Shown here: one piece after another, positions 18,501 through 28,850 of the stretch | Numbering within the stretch: position 1 is the stretch's first letter | How the letters are laid out: each line of letters opens with the position of its first letter | Assembly (NCBI RefSeq): GCF_001761485.1 | Contig: NC_090775.1 | Coordinates: forward strand, 3,665,001 to 3,729,000 | DNA length: 64,000 bases | Direction: 5' to 3' | Source: Yarrowia lipolytica | Lineage: Eukaryota > Ascomycota > Dipodascomycetes > Dipodascales | Made by a program: the position numbers and the translations under genes | The notes under the pieces: generated by a model | Database searches by the model: none | Told to the model about the DNA's origin: nothing | Seen by the model: the letters and a program-made list of their open reading frames with translations, nothing else

Positions 18501-21127
18501 ATCAGCCTCTGGAAGAACCTCGAGGTCTTCGGACCTTCCCCTCGGATATCAACACTCCAGAGGACTCGGAATGGGGTGATCGTGGGGAGTCTAACGTCAT
18601 GCGAGGCCCCTACAACACTGCACCTTATCAGATGCCTGATCGACCGGTAGGTGCACCTATTCCTGGTTCAGGAGCCGCAACAACCCATAATGTCCCTGAA
18701 GCCCCTGCACCTCCACATGAGGATGTCGATGAGACTGGGCCTGTGAGAGTCAGAGGCCCAATAACTGTGGCTGCGACGGCCGCTGCGGCTACTGCTGCGG
18801 CTAGAGCTGCTGCTGGAGGGCCTCCCGGAGCCCCAGAGACTCCAATCTCAATGGCGCACTCGAACATCCCTTCCGTGGCTCCTTCAGTAGCCACAGCTTC
18901 GGACACGGAGGCCTACAGAACGGCTTCCACGACAGATGCCTCTCCCGTGTACGAGCGAGATTCTCGAATAATCCCCTCTGACATTTCCAATAACGGTCTA
19001 CAAATATCCGGTATCAAGAACCAAAAGATCCTGCCAAGAACCGTGTCCCCTGGGGTTTACTCTTCGGATCAGAGCTGCTATGAGTATGGCTATGATTACA
19101 CAGATGACAGCGAGTACGAACATCTTCCTGAAAGAGGTCCCCAAGGAGTAAGAGGTGGAAGAGTGGTGCGCGGAGGTCGTGGAGGTCGGGGTGGCCGGGG
19201 TGGCCGGGGTGGCCGGGGTGGGGGCATTGGACATCTTCCTGGTGGTCCTATGGGACCTATGGGACCTATGGGCCAAATGGGACCTATGGGCCAAATGGGA
19301 CCTATGGGACCTATGGGACCTATGGGAACTATGCAACGATCCTATTCGCCGCAAGGCTTCCCTGGTCAGTACGGTTATCCTTATGGATACTGGCCTGGAA
19401 TGATGGGACCCCAAGGCATGGGTATGATGGGACCTCAGAATATGGGTGCGGGCATGGGTCCACAGGGTATTGGAACGGGAATGATTGGCCCCCAAGGAAG
19501 CATCGGTATGATGGGCCCTCAATATATGGGTCCAATGAACCCGAGCCCAGCTTCTTCCAAGTCTTCCCAGTCTCTTCCTTCGGTAGATTCTGCGTTTATG
19601 GACCGAGGACCTATGGGCATGTCCAGCAGTGGGGCATTGAAAAACGTTAATAAGAGACACACGCCCAAGCGGGATCTTCAGTCGCCTGCTTCCTTTTCTT
19701 CCGGCTCATCCTTTGGTCCCATCGCCGGTCGTTCGGCTGGCCCTGGTGGTCCTCAAAATATGGCCCCTCAAGGAATGGGCAATATGGGCATGGGCATGAA
19801 CAACGTGGGTATGGGAATGGGCATGGGAAACATGGCGATGGGTATGGGAAACATGGCGATGATGAGGCAAGGGATTAGTCCTCAGCAAATGGCCATGATG
19901 GTTCCAAGCATGGGTGGTGGTCCAGGCGTAGGTCAAGGACCTATGGGGCCTGGGACTGTCATGTCTGATTCGGATTCGGATGCCAGCTATTACCCTGGGG
20001 GACCTCCTCGGTATCTGCACAAACTTGGACGTGGTGTTGAAGCCCCTCCCGATCGAAAAGGTAGCCATTCCGAGAACAGACCTCCTTACGGCTACCCAAT
20101 AGCGCTCGATAAGGGCAAGGGCAAGGAGGAGTCTCCCGATGCGGATAATCCACGTAGTTTTGACTCACGCCCAGTAGGTCATGAACACCAACAAGACGAA
20201 TCTGAGGTGGCAGACACAGCCTCCGTGGTAGATTCGTTCGTAGGTTCGAATGTGGCTACGGTGATTGCTACAGAAGAGCCTTCTACAAACAGCCCACATC
20301 AATCTGAGTTGACTCTCAAGTTGGAACAAACTCCAGTAGCGAAGCAGGCTCACCCTTATGCAGCGTCACAGACATATCACGTGCCCACTCAGCACCATTC
20401 CCTCAGTGCACAGGCTGCCCCTGAATCTCCTCCCGACACACCTACTTCTGGGCCTACCATCCACGATATCCGAAAGTCGTGGTCTTCGGAGAATGGGCAG
20501 CGTCAGGCGGTTCCTCCTTTGCCAGCAGTGGTCACAGAAGACGATATTAATTCCGACACCAACGTTCAGACGTCTTTGAGTACAGCTATGGGTGTTGACG
20601 ACTATGTGTCTGCTTCTGTTCATCTCAACAGAAACCCCTCGGTGATCACAGGTGCCCATGTTTCCTCTGTAGCTGTTCCTCTTGATGATTCTCCTGCTGC
20701 TAACAATGTGGATCAGGAGAAACCTAGGTCGCGCGGTGCGATTGAACCCAACTCATACCGAGTGTCTGCTCCTCCTGCACCCCGAGATTCCGGCACTGCT
20801 GTTCAATTTCCGAGGCACGGACGCTCAGTATCAACCTCGCAACTCAATAAGGCCCTTCCGCCTCCTCCCATTGATGTGAATGCCGCCAACTCCGGTTTCT
20901 CGGAGTCTACGTCATCTCTGGGCTCGGTTACCACGCCGACCAGTGGCGGTTCTCCGACTAAACGGTCGTCTTTGTTTTTCCGCAAAAACGGACCGCCTTC
21001 GGATGAGCAGCTAAGAGAGTTACGGGAGCAGGAAACTCTGTCTAAGGAGCACATTGTCAGCTGGGTGGATCGTCGTAGGCCAGATGGCAAGCGGGTCTTT
21101 TCCGCCGGCCCGTATGACGCCGTTTAA
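15502..21127 (+). CDS. MSB1-like (Msb1/Mug8 domain) polarity protein, two exons
   Basis: Exons 15502-16057 and 16107-21127 give 1858 residues. The 49-nt intron has donor GTGAGT and TACTAAC directly followed by ACAG, and keeps frame (GAG|GA). After a Pro-rich start with PxxP motifs (1-150), residues about 155-560 match the Msb1/Mug8 domain, distantly RhoGAP-like ([70 protein letters not shown]). Msb1 works with Cdc42/Bem1 and Rho1 at sites of polar growth. The rest is disordered: Ser/Pro-rich, an Ala-rich run, an RGG box (DNA 19150-19225) and Met-Gly-Pro repeats (19240-19330, 19770-19870). It is about 1.6 times the length of yeast Msb1. It could have roles in filamentous growth (inference). 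Confidence 0.85.
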
Positions 21128-22330
21128 CACTGTTCGACATTTGATTTATTTGTGTAATATATTCACTTGCTATACAATTATAGGCTGGGATTCTTGTACT
21201 TGTAGATTACACGTTCTCGTACGAGTACTTATGCTTGGGGTGGCTGCGTGCGCTTGGCTTCATCGTGTCTCCTGATCCCAATAGTACGAGTACGAGTACA
21301 AGTCAAGCTCGGTGGAAAACTAGGGTCGCTATTACGGCTGGTGTTAGTATATGGGCTTTAATGGAGGCTGTGTGGACATAGTGTATGCCAATATACTTGT
21401 TGATGGAGTATTCCATGCCAGATATATAAGGAACGCCTACTGTACATCTCTCACTCCGATCGTACATCTTTCGTGACAGATCCACATATGAAACAAGAAT
21501 GACTGTCAGGGGTACAGCAGGGGTCGCCACCAGGGAAACCCGGATATAACCGTATTTTCCCCATCCATATTCCAGAGCCTCCCTGCCTCCTGCTTGCCCC
21601 CTCAGACCCTATAAAGACAAACACAACCCGAAACTACCGCAAAGTGTAACGCAGTTTGCTGCGTGACCGTTGTAGACGGCTAATTCTAACCGCGATTGTC
21701 TTTCTCAACTAATTCGGTAAAGTGGAGCATCGCCAAAAGGGAGGCAAGTTGCTCGGCTGCAAATGTAAAGACCAAGACCCATGGTATATCTCGTATACGA
21801 AGCCCAATGTTACGGCCGCAATTGGCTGCTATCCCTGTTTGGGTTCCCACCGGAGGTTTTAATCGTGCATTTCCGTTGGCCCGCTTGCGTCAACATGCAA
21901 TGCCAAGCAAGCATTTTTTGCAATGTCCGACCCGGATGTCCGACGCACATACTGTACAAGTAATGAGACGTTGTAGCTAGAACAAGAGAACATACGGAAT
22001 TCGGGCCGACTGATACCCGAGAGTTGCCCACCAATGGAGACCGTTGAAAACGAGTACATATGGCATGTATCAGGAGACCACTGTTTGTCACAAAGACTGG
22101 GTTCGCAGGCTGTGTTCTAGAAGAAGTAGACAACCGTGGACGAGACTGACTATAGTCGAGTCATCTACAGCATCTACTTTTGTTTATATTGATAATTAAT
22201 AATGTACATCTCTAATAAATAGCCGCTGTGTGAATTGTTTCTTTGTCGAGTAGCCGGGGGGGGGGGACCTGCTGAACCGTGATATTTTGTGGGACCGTTA
22301 GTATTGTTGGGGCTGTGTCTGTCAACAGCT
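21128..22330. other. Intergenic, convergent 3' ends
   Basis: Lies between the MSB1-like gene and the RGS gene. G-run at about 22256-22266. No gene of coding character seen. Confidence 0.6.
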
Positions 22331-23248
22331 TCATTTTCGCCATTTTAGTTTCTTGCTGACTCGTCTCCAGGAAGACTCCGTGGGGCTCTCACAAGGAGGC
22401 TGGCCGTTGGTGACACCGTGTTTGTTGGGGGTGATGTCGATGGCGGTTGCGAACTGGGTAGAAGATACAATAGCCATGGCAGGAGAACAGCTGGTAGAAC
22501 AGCTGGTTGTGGCCTTCTCGGTGTGCAGCATCGAGACTTCAAACAAAGAGGGTGACTCTGGTGGTGTGACGGGACTCTGCTGTGTAGGAGAAGAGGACCC
22601 TGAAGAGGCAGGCGACGTGAGTCTGTGCTTGACCACTGTTCTGAGGGGCGGTCTGAGCCGTTCAGGAGCAGAAGCCGGCATGCTTGAGAGCCGTTCATTG
22701 GACGAGTTGTTGCCCGGATGGCAGCAACACATGTCCTCGTTTGCCACCTGTGTGATGAATGGGTAGTATCCATTTTCCTTCATGAGTTCCTTGACCTGAA
22801 CAACCGCCTCCTTCAGGGTATTGGGGTTGGGGGCTGGGTTTGTAGGTAGCTCGCACAATGCGTCTCGCAACTCGTAGGGGATGTTGAGCTCTCGGGGTGA
22901 GTCTCGCTCCATGTATGACAACATCATTCGTTGCCATAGAATGCACAGATAATGGTCCTCCGGGTTTTCTTCGTACATGCTAGCGTACTTCTGGGCGTCC
23001 GTGATGAACTCCAAGGTCTCCAGGCAGTGTTTGGACGAGAGATATGCAGAGAAGGCCGACAGCGAGTATGGTGGCTGGGCGTTGTTGTTGAGAATATCGT
23101 CCAGCGATGGAGACGAGTCGTTTGTGTAACTGGAACCTCCTGACGCGGATGATGAAGACGGCGATTTCACGCACGGCTTGAGGCGTGGGCCGTAGTCCAG
23201 GTAGTCGAGCGAAGACGCCCACTCCTTGTCTTCTTCGAGCGGGTCCAT
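22331..23248 (-). CDS. RGS-domain regulator of G-protein signalling (Rgs2/RgsA-like)
   Basis: A 305-residue protein whose region 49-168 is an RGS domain: SLDDILNN, FSAYLSSKHCLETLEFITDAQKY, the long helix around LWQRMMLSYM, and the closing LKEAVVQVKELMKENGYYPFITQV. RGS domains speed GTP hydrolysis on G-alpha subunits. No DEP, PX or membrane domain is present; the layout (RGS near the N-terminus, Ser/Pro-rich tail, basic end KKLKWRK) and size are like yeast Rgs2, which acts on Gpa2 in glucose/cAMP signalling, and Aspergillus RgsA. The exact orthology is inferred. A TTATATAAC box lies about 75 bp upstream of the start. Confidence 0.82.
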   Translation of the reverse strand: MDPLEEDKEWASSLDYLDYGPRLKPCVKSPSSSSASGGSSYTNDSSPSLDDILNNNAQPPYSLSAFSAYLSSKHCLETLEFITDAQKYASMYEENPEDHYLCILWQRMMLSYMERDSPRELNIPYELRDALCELPTNPAPNPNTLKEAVVQVKELMKENGYYPFITQVANEDMCCCHPGNNSSNERLSSMPASAPERLRPPLRTVVKHRLTSPASSGSSSPTQQSPVTPPESPSLFEVSMLHTEKATTSCSTSCSPAMAIVSSTQFATAIDITPNKHGVTNGQPPCESPTESSWRRVSKKLKWRK

Positions 23249-26200
23249 CTGTCGGTTGTGTGTCGAGAATGAGTCGGTTTGTGTATCAACAGCAATATCG
23301 TCGTGCTCGTGTGAAAGGTTGTTATATAACCAGTCGAGTACAAATGGTTGTGGGAAGCCCCGTGTTTGATATTTGAGCGTCGTTCAGTTCTGGTGGCAAA
23401 GTGGCGAAAGTCGTGTGTTGTGCTTGCTCGCTTTTTTGCGTCCTCGTGTGCAAATTCCCCGTGTGGTCGTTTCACAATATCGTGACTCGTGGCGTTGCAA
23501 ACTGTAGTTAAATTTATTGGGAGGGTTAGTATGCAGTGGGTGCTTATTACGCGGTGGCTGGTGGTACAGTTGTACGTAAATGGAAACTGCTTTGTTAGCG
23601 CAGATTATGTTACGCGAACTTTTAGGTCGGCAGTGTTGGTTCAGAGGGTGTGTGGATCGGTTGAACAGCTGACTGCAACAAGTATCTCTGTGCTATTCAA
23701 ATACCACAGTCGTAAGTTGGTGAGAGAGTTGGGATTCCTGATGATGGGCAAAAATTCTCGAGTGTCCGCCAGTTAAGTTATACGCACATACATGCCGGCC
23801 GAGTGACTGCTTATATGAATAACCATGCTGAGCCTCTTTTACCTTTTTGCACAATGGCCACAGTAGTGCTTTTTCTCGTCTCGTTTTTGTGCTAACTGTC
23901 TTGTTTTCCCTTTTGGGGCTTAGTGCGCGCTTCTCACATGTACTTGCATACGTGCACCAAAGAATGAATGGACATTAGAATATAGAGTTAGCCTGTCTTT
24001 GAGGAACTTTAGAGACAAGAGAGAAGGGAAAAAATAGTAGACTTCGACCCACAATTACGTCGGGTACCATTGTCTTATGTTGCGGTTTTTCCTTGGATCA
24101 TTTGTCTTTCTCGGAACGTGGCCCTCCCTCTAATGACGACAGGCTGCACCGCTGCCCGCAGCAAGCGCGGCCGTTATGCAACTGTACCCTGTCCATTTCG
24201 AAGATTTCAAATTGTACAATTTCCCGTGACTGCGTGTGCAGTGACTCCCTAAAGCTCTATGCTGTACCGGGTAACTAGAGCGGCTGACCCCTATTGCAAC
24301 TTTCTTTTCCCTGTCTTCTGTAAACCTTAATCTCACAGGTTTGGGTTTTGGCGATCCGGGGGGTTCACAAAAGCCGTTGTTGAGTGCAAGTCTTTGGTCT
24401 ACTGCAACTTGCCCAGCAAAACCCTTGGCGAGATGAGATAAGTGTTCAGGGCATCAATCAACATGCCATATTTATTTTTGGTAGTATGACATTCAAGTCG
24501 CTACACATGCGCCTGGTTTTCTTTGTACCTTACCCTTCCTACTGTACATACTTGTACGTGGCGTTTCTTCATACGGAAGGACACATGATTTGCGACAGGG
24601 GTGGTTGGGCACAACCCGGTCGCTTCATTGGGGACTGCACCAGAGCCACCACGTAGCCAGAGCAAGTACGCAAAGTGCGGACGACTTCTGAGTGATTTAT
24701 AATATAGTGGATATCGCACAGTTCTCGGAAGAAATCAATCACTTGCACCAAAACGGTGCGTCGCTACCTCAAACTATCGACATTCTTCCGTGCAGTTTTT
24801 ACGCAATCACTCAAATGTGAGACATGAATAGAAGCAACCGGATTACAGGTCCTTTTCTTTAAGTGTAGGTCGTTCTTTGCAGTTCCCAGCTGCTCCCAAC
24901 TACAGTTGGAGACACCACACCTACAAGTAGGTACAGCATGACCCTTATTAGTTAAATTAGCCGGTTAATGTTATAATAACAGGGTGACATGTCTGTGAGG
25001 GAGCTTGTGGTTCATTGTCGGTACGAGATGTAATGTGTTGGTTTCTAAAGAATCGAACGGTTTCGGGTTATAAATAACACAAGATTAAATCGAAGTGGGC
25101 AGGTGGAGGCAGGCTTGCTACGCTGAAAGCCGTTAGTTTGTTGCTCCATCCGTACCATTTGTTCTATGCGTCCAGTATGCAGTATATGCGAGTTTCTGCA
25201 GAAAGGTACGGCTACATACTGAAGAAAGCAGTGGCGCCACTTAGTGTGGCAAGAGCTTTGCACAATACAAGAATTTAATCAAATTGTATTGTGTCAGTCT
25301 GTTGTGCGAGTTAGAGTCGCATGTCCATAGTGAGTTAACTTGCCCACTAGCAAAAAATGCCAGTCAGATATTTTTACACAAAAGGTCATTCTGCAGGCCT
25401 TCGTAATACAACAAAAAAAAAAAAAAAAAATAAGGTGCATTTAAAATCACAGTGGCCCTAAAACCCTCGAGACCCGTCTTGAATGTAAGAATCTTTGGAC
25501 ACTGTCACAGTGCCAGATCAGAATTCAACGTCAGCTGAGTCAAGGAATTGACGTATGACATGCCATTGCCGGTGTCAGACAGACAATAGAACAATAACCC
25601 TTGGGTTCATTTCGCACGCCTCGTGCAGGTCTGCTTCTTGTTATCATTGCACGCCCGGCACATTTACGGAAGCAGAAGCCCTTTGCTTTTTGAAGGACTG
25701 GAAGAATGTGCATAGAATCTTCATGTCAATATGGGGTGACATTGTGCTGCTGGTTATTTTCGAACCCAACCTCATGGCATGCCCAGGCGCGACGCTCGTT
25801 CCCAGACCCCAACTCACATTTTCTGGACCATACTAAAAGCAGAGTATGTACTGCACTGTAGTTCATTTTTCCCATTCAGTTTCCTGTTCTGACTTTATCC
25901 CAGTGATTTTATCTCATTGTTGCAACATAATGGCTTGTTTGTCTTCAATTTGAAAACACCTCCATGAAATGTGACCAGTTGACACCAGCACTCCGTGTTT
26001 ATTGACGGTCGCATCTGACATTATTATTGCCTGACCCAACGAAAATATTGAACTGGCTCAGGCTATTTATAAATGTGTCATGTTGGAAAGGTGGGGAGAT
26101 GTCTCCGTCTGGGTCTGTCAAGTAGATAGTCTCTAACAAGTGAATGATCCAGCAGTTAGGGGTTGGATTTCAACTATTTGTGCTATGCTCTATACACAGC

Positions 26201-26286
26201 CTGTAAGCGCGCATTGGCCACTTTATTAGAGCAAGATGGTCTTATCGAAGCCTTTGCTTCTCCCCTGATTCACTAATGGTTTGTGT
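23249..26286. other. Gene-poor region
   Basis: About 3 kb without a recognisable gene; the ORFs present are short and lack Yarrowia-like codon bias. It holds the RGS promoter, an A18 tract at 25410-25428 and scattered GTACATAC/ACTTGTA motifs (24541-24558). It may carry regulatory sequence or a non-coding RNA, but nothing specific was seen. Confidence 0.55.
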
Positions 26287-26690
26287 TTTTTTTATTATTC
26301 ATAAGATTCATACGGCTATATACCTACTTGTAGTAAGCCGGGTTATTGGCGTTCAATAAATCATACACTTCTGAATCATTGCGGTGTGCGCTGCGAGGCG
26401 CATGTCAGTTGGTTTGTAGACTTCGTCTAGTTCTTGTCCTTGTCGTGATCTCGTGGTAGTGAGTCATGGCTAACAGATCAAGTAATCATATCAATCGTTC
26501 CATGTCTTATCCAGACTCGAGGTTGGTTTAGTTTGTTCTCATAAAGATCGTAGGTGTAATTCGGATAGGGATCGTGAATACGACTCGTGTGTATCGTGAT
26601 TGAGTCGTTGCGACATCGGGGAGTTGAAGTAGGAGTAGCTCGGTGTATGGATGTTATGTTGTTGGTGTTGGTTTTTATATATTATATTTA
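26287..26690 (-). mobile_element. A-tailed retroelement copy, right part
   Basis: Read on the minus strand, it begins near the point where the full copies have their internal A-tract (ACACCGAGCTACTCC..) and runs through CACTACCACGAGATCACGACAAGGACAAG to ATTGAACGCCAATAACCCGGCTTACTA and an A tail (T-run 26287-26294). It aligns closely with 38372-38735. The head faces tRNA-Ile. Confidence 0.7.
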
Positions 26691-26701
26691 ATATTTTCAT
26701 G

Positions 26702-26723
26702 TTTTTTTTTATTCTAATGATTT
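26702..26723 (-). mobile_element. Short A-tailed element end
   Basis: T9 followed by ATTCTAATGATT is the reverse complement of the family's 3' end and tail. It lies between the longer copy and tRNA-Ile, 63 bp upstream of the tRNA, and so is probably the more recent insertion. Confidence 0.55.
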
Positions 26724-26786
26724 CCAGGGGCCGTCATGCACTTATAGGCCCCAAAAGGTTTCAACAAGATTTCGGAATAACTTTCA

Positions 26787-26879
26787 GGTCCCTTGGCCCA
26801 GTTGGTTAAGGCGTCGTGCTAATAAGAAATTAGCCTCTTTGCAACGCGAAGATCAGCAGTTCGATCCTGCTAGGGACCA
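26787..26879 (+). tRNA. tRNA-Ile(AAT), intron-containing
   Basis: Acceptor GGTCCCT pairs with AGGGACC, discriminator A. The anticodon AAT is at 26821-26823 within CTAATA; a 19-nt intron follows position 37. Anticodon stem TCGTG / CGCGA and the T arm AGCAG-TTCGATC-CTGCT are intact and the whole is close to yeast tRNA-Ile. T5 follows at 26882-26886. Confidence 0.93.
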
Positions 26880-27093
26880 TTATTTTTGAAGCTGCTGAAA
26901 ACTCCAACGAAACATCACGTGCTCAAGTTATACTACATTTACTTTTTTGCTTCCGCTATTTTGTGTATCATGACTGTGCTTACTCAACCCCCTCTCTCTC
27001 TGTTATGAGAAATGGATATGACATGTAACTATCGCTCGACTGAAAGTACACCCCCAAGCAGTTCAAATAATCTAGTGGATTCACGTAACTAAC

Positions 27094-28152
27094 TTATTTC
27101 TTAGAATGTTCCTTGTCATCACCGTAAGCCTTGGTACCGTAGTTACCGTTGATACAGATGATGTCCTGGGGTCGATAGCCCTGCTTTCCGGAGAAGAAGA
27201 CCTCGAAAATGTTCTTGGTACCTTTGGCGTATCGGGCCTGGGCATCAATAGAAGTACCAGAGATATGAGGGGTCATGGCGTTTCCTCCACCGTACTTGTT
27301 TCGCATTATTCTCGGGCTGAGGGAACCAGACATCGCCCACGTAGCCTCGAATCTTTCCGGACTCGAGAGCCTCAACAATGTCCTCGGTGACACAGATAGC
27401 TCCTCGAGCGGTGTTGACGAGCCAGGCACCATCCTTCATGTGGGAAATGAGCTTCTTGTTGGAGAGGCCCTTGGTGGAGGCGTGCAGAGGACAGTTGATG
27501 GTGACAACGTCACAGGGAGAGAGCATCTTCTCGAGAGACTCCACTCGTCGACAGCCAATCTCCTTCTCGACATCAGCGGGCATGGGCTGGTAGTCGTAGT
27601 AGAGCATCTCCATGGGGTCGAAGGGCTTGCATCGCTTGAGTACTCGCTGACCAATTCGTCCCTCCAACTGTACCAATGACCTTACCCTCAAGGTCGTAAG
27701 AGTCCTTGGCGACAGCGGCAACGTCCCAGCCACCAGAAATGATCTGCTCATGAGCAGGGACGAAGTTTCTGACCAGAACAAGCATGGTCATGACAACATG
27801 CTCAGCGACCGACTGAACGTTGGAGCCAGTGACTTCAAGGACAGCAATGTCTCGGGCGTTGGCGGCATCTAGATCGACATGGTCGGAACCAACACCGGCA
27901 GTGATACAGATCTTGAGCTTCTTGGCCTTGTCAATTCGCTCTCGAGTAATGTAACCGGGGTGGAAGGGAGTGGTGATGACGACATCGGCGTCGACAATTT
28001 CCATGTCGAGGACAGAATCATCGCCATCCTTGGAAGAGGTGGTTACCAGAGTATGGCCCTGGGACTCGAGCAATGATCGGATACCGAGCTCGTTCTCGGT
28101 GCATCCGAGGAGTTTGGGCTCATCAGCCGCGTGGGAGAATAAGAAGGACCAT
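27094..28152 (-). pseudogene. FDH: Broken formate dehydrogenase gene
   Basis: The parts match NAD-dependent formate dehydrogenase in order: [19 protein letters not shown].., [68 protein letters not shown], the active-site region [22 protein letters not shown], and the C-terminal [15 protein letters not shown]. They lie in three frames. The lesions seen are a shift just after the first codons, a shift inside the NAD-binding glycine loop (27670 region, the second Gly of GxGxxG lost with 2 bases) and a deletion of about 30 bases after WFPQP at about 27315. Codon choice is still that of a well-expressed gene, so inactivation looks recent. Y. lipolytica is known to carry several FDH paralogues, so one loss should be tolerated. 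Confidence 0.88.
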
Positions 28153-28597
28153 CGTAGTGTTTGTTCGTGTGCGTGTAAGTGTGTGTGATGAAATAGAAAA
28201 GTCGAGGAGAAGAATAATTAGTTTATAGGTCCAATTGAGGTATATACCCACTGAATCGCCGCAGTAGGGGATCCGAGATCCGTTCATGGAGGTAGTGCTG
28301 CATGCATGTGGAGGTTTGCAAGAGCCAGGTATACACAGTTGATGAGAGATTTAAAATCACAGACTTCAAGTGGTACATTACTCCTGGAAATAATGTTCTG
28401 TATTTCAAATGTAGTGTAATGGTATCTCTTTCAGCGATATCACCATCTTCAGAGTCGTCGATCAGCGGTCGTACTCAACGGTCCCAACCTAATTCCGGAT
28501 AAGTCGTATGTAGCATTATTGAGCCGCAGTGCAACGGAGAGTATTGTTTGCAGAAAGAAAAAAAAAGTGTGTGGACACCTCCGCCTTCTACAAGTAG
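28153..28597. other. Upstream flank of FDH pseudogene
   Basis: GTATATACC at about 28241 could be the old TATA element. No gene seen. A T-run on the minus strand (A9 at 28558-28566) lies downstream of the tRNA-like relic below. Confidence 0.5.
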
Positions 28598-28669
28598 TGT
28601 ATGAGGGCGGGGGTTGAACCCGAAGCCTCATACTTCGGATGGAAGGTGGATCTTACGGTAAAACACCAG
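28598..28669 (-). pseudogene. tRNA-Gly(TCC)-like relic
   Basis: Minus-strand CCACCTTCCAT and GGGTTCAACCC resemble the anticodon and T arm (B box) of the tRNA-Gly gene at 1576-1656, and the 5' part aligns loosely with its D arm. No acceptor stem can be formed with the expected 5' end. An 8-bp perfect inverted repeat (28599-28606 with 28626-28633) encloses the T arm, making a minihelix. T9 follows downstream. Likely a decayed tRNA gene. Confidence 0.3.
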
Positions 28670-28767
28670 ATATATGAAATAAGACTCGCGCCGATATGCT
28701 TATCGTAGATGGTGGAGTGTTTTGAGAGTATATACGGCTTTCGGAAAGAGAGCTGGTTGTCACTCTG

Positions 28768-28850
28768 CTCTTACCCAGCTGGGTGAGGACGTCGTCTAAT
28801 ATCCTCCTCCTGCTCTTCCTATTAGACGCCCAGTCTGATGGGTTATGCAC
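28768..28850 (+). pseudogene. tRNA-Ile-like relic
   Basis: The 5' half (CTTACCCAGCTGGG.. to ACGTCGTCTAATA) aligns with the D arm and anticodon region of tRNA-Ile at 26787 with few changes, but the acceptor and T arms do not pair. An 8-bp inverted repeat, GTCTAATA (28794-28801) with TATTAGAC (28820-28827), encloses a C/T-rich 18-base loop. Probably a decayed tRNA gene. Confidence 0.3.

Noticed and set aside
18998-19660. His/Ser-rich ORF opposite the RGG and Met-Gly-Pro repeats
   Set aside because: Its repeats are only the complement of the low-complexity coding repeats.
24990-25075. Possible tRNA at a GTTCGATTC-like box (minus strand)
   Set aside because: No acceptor or anticodon stems can be formed around it.
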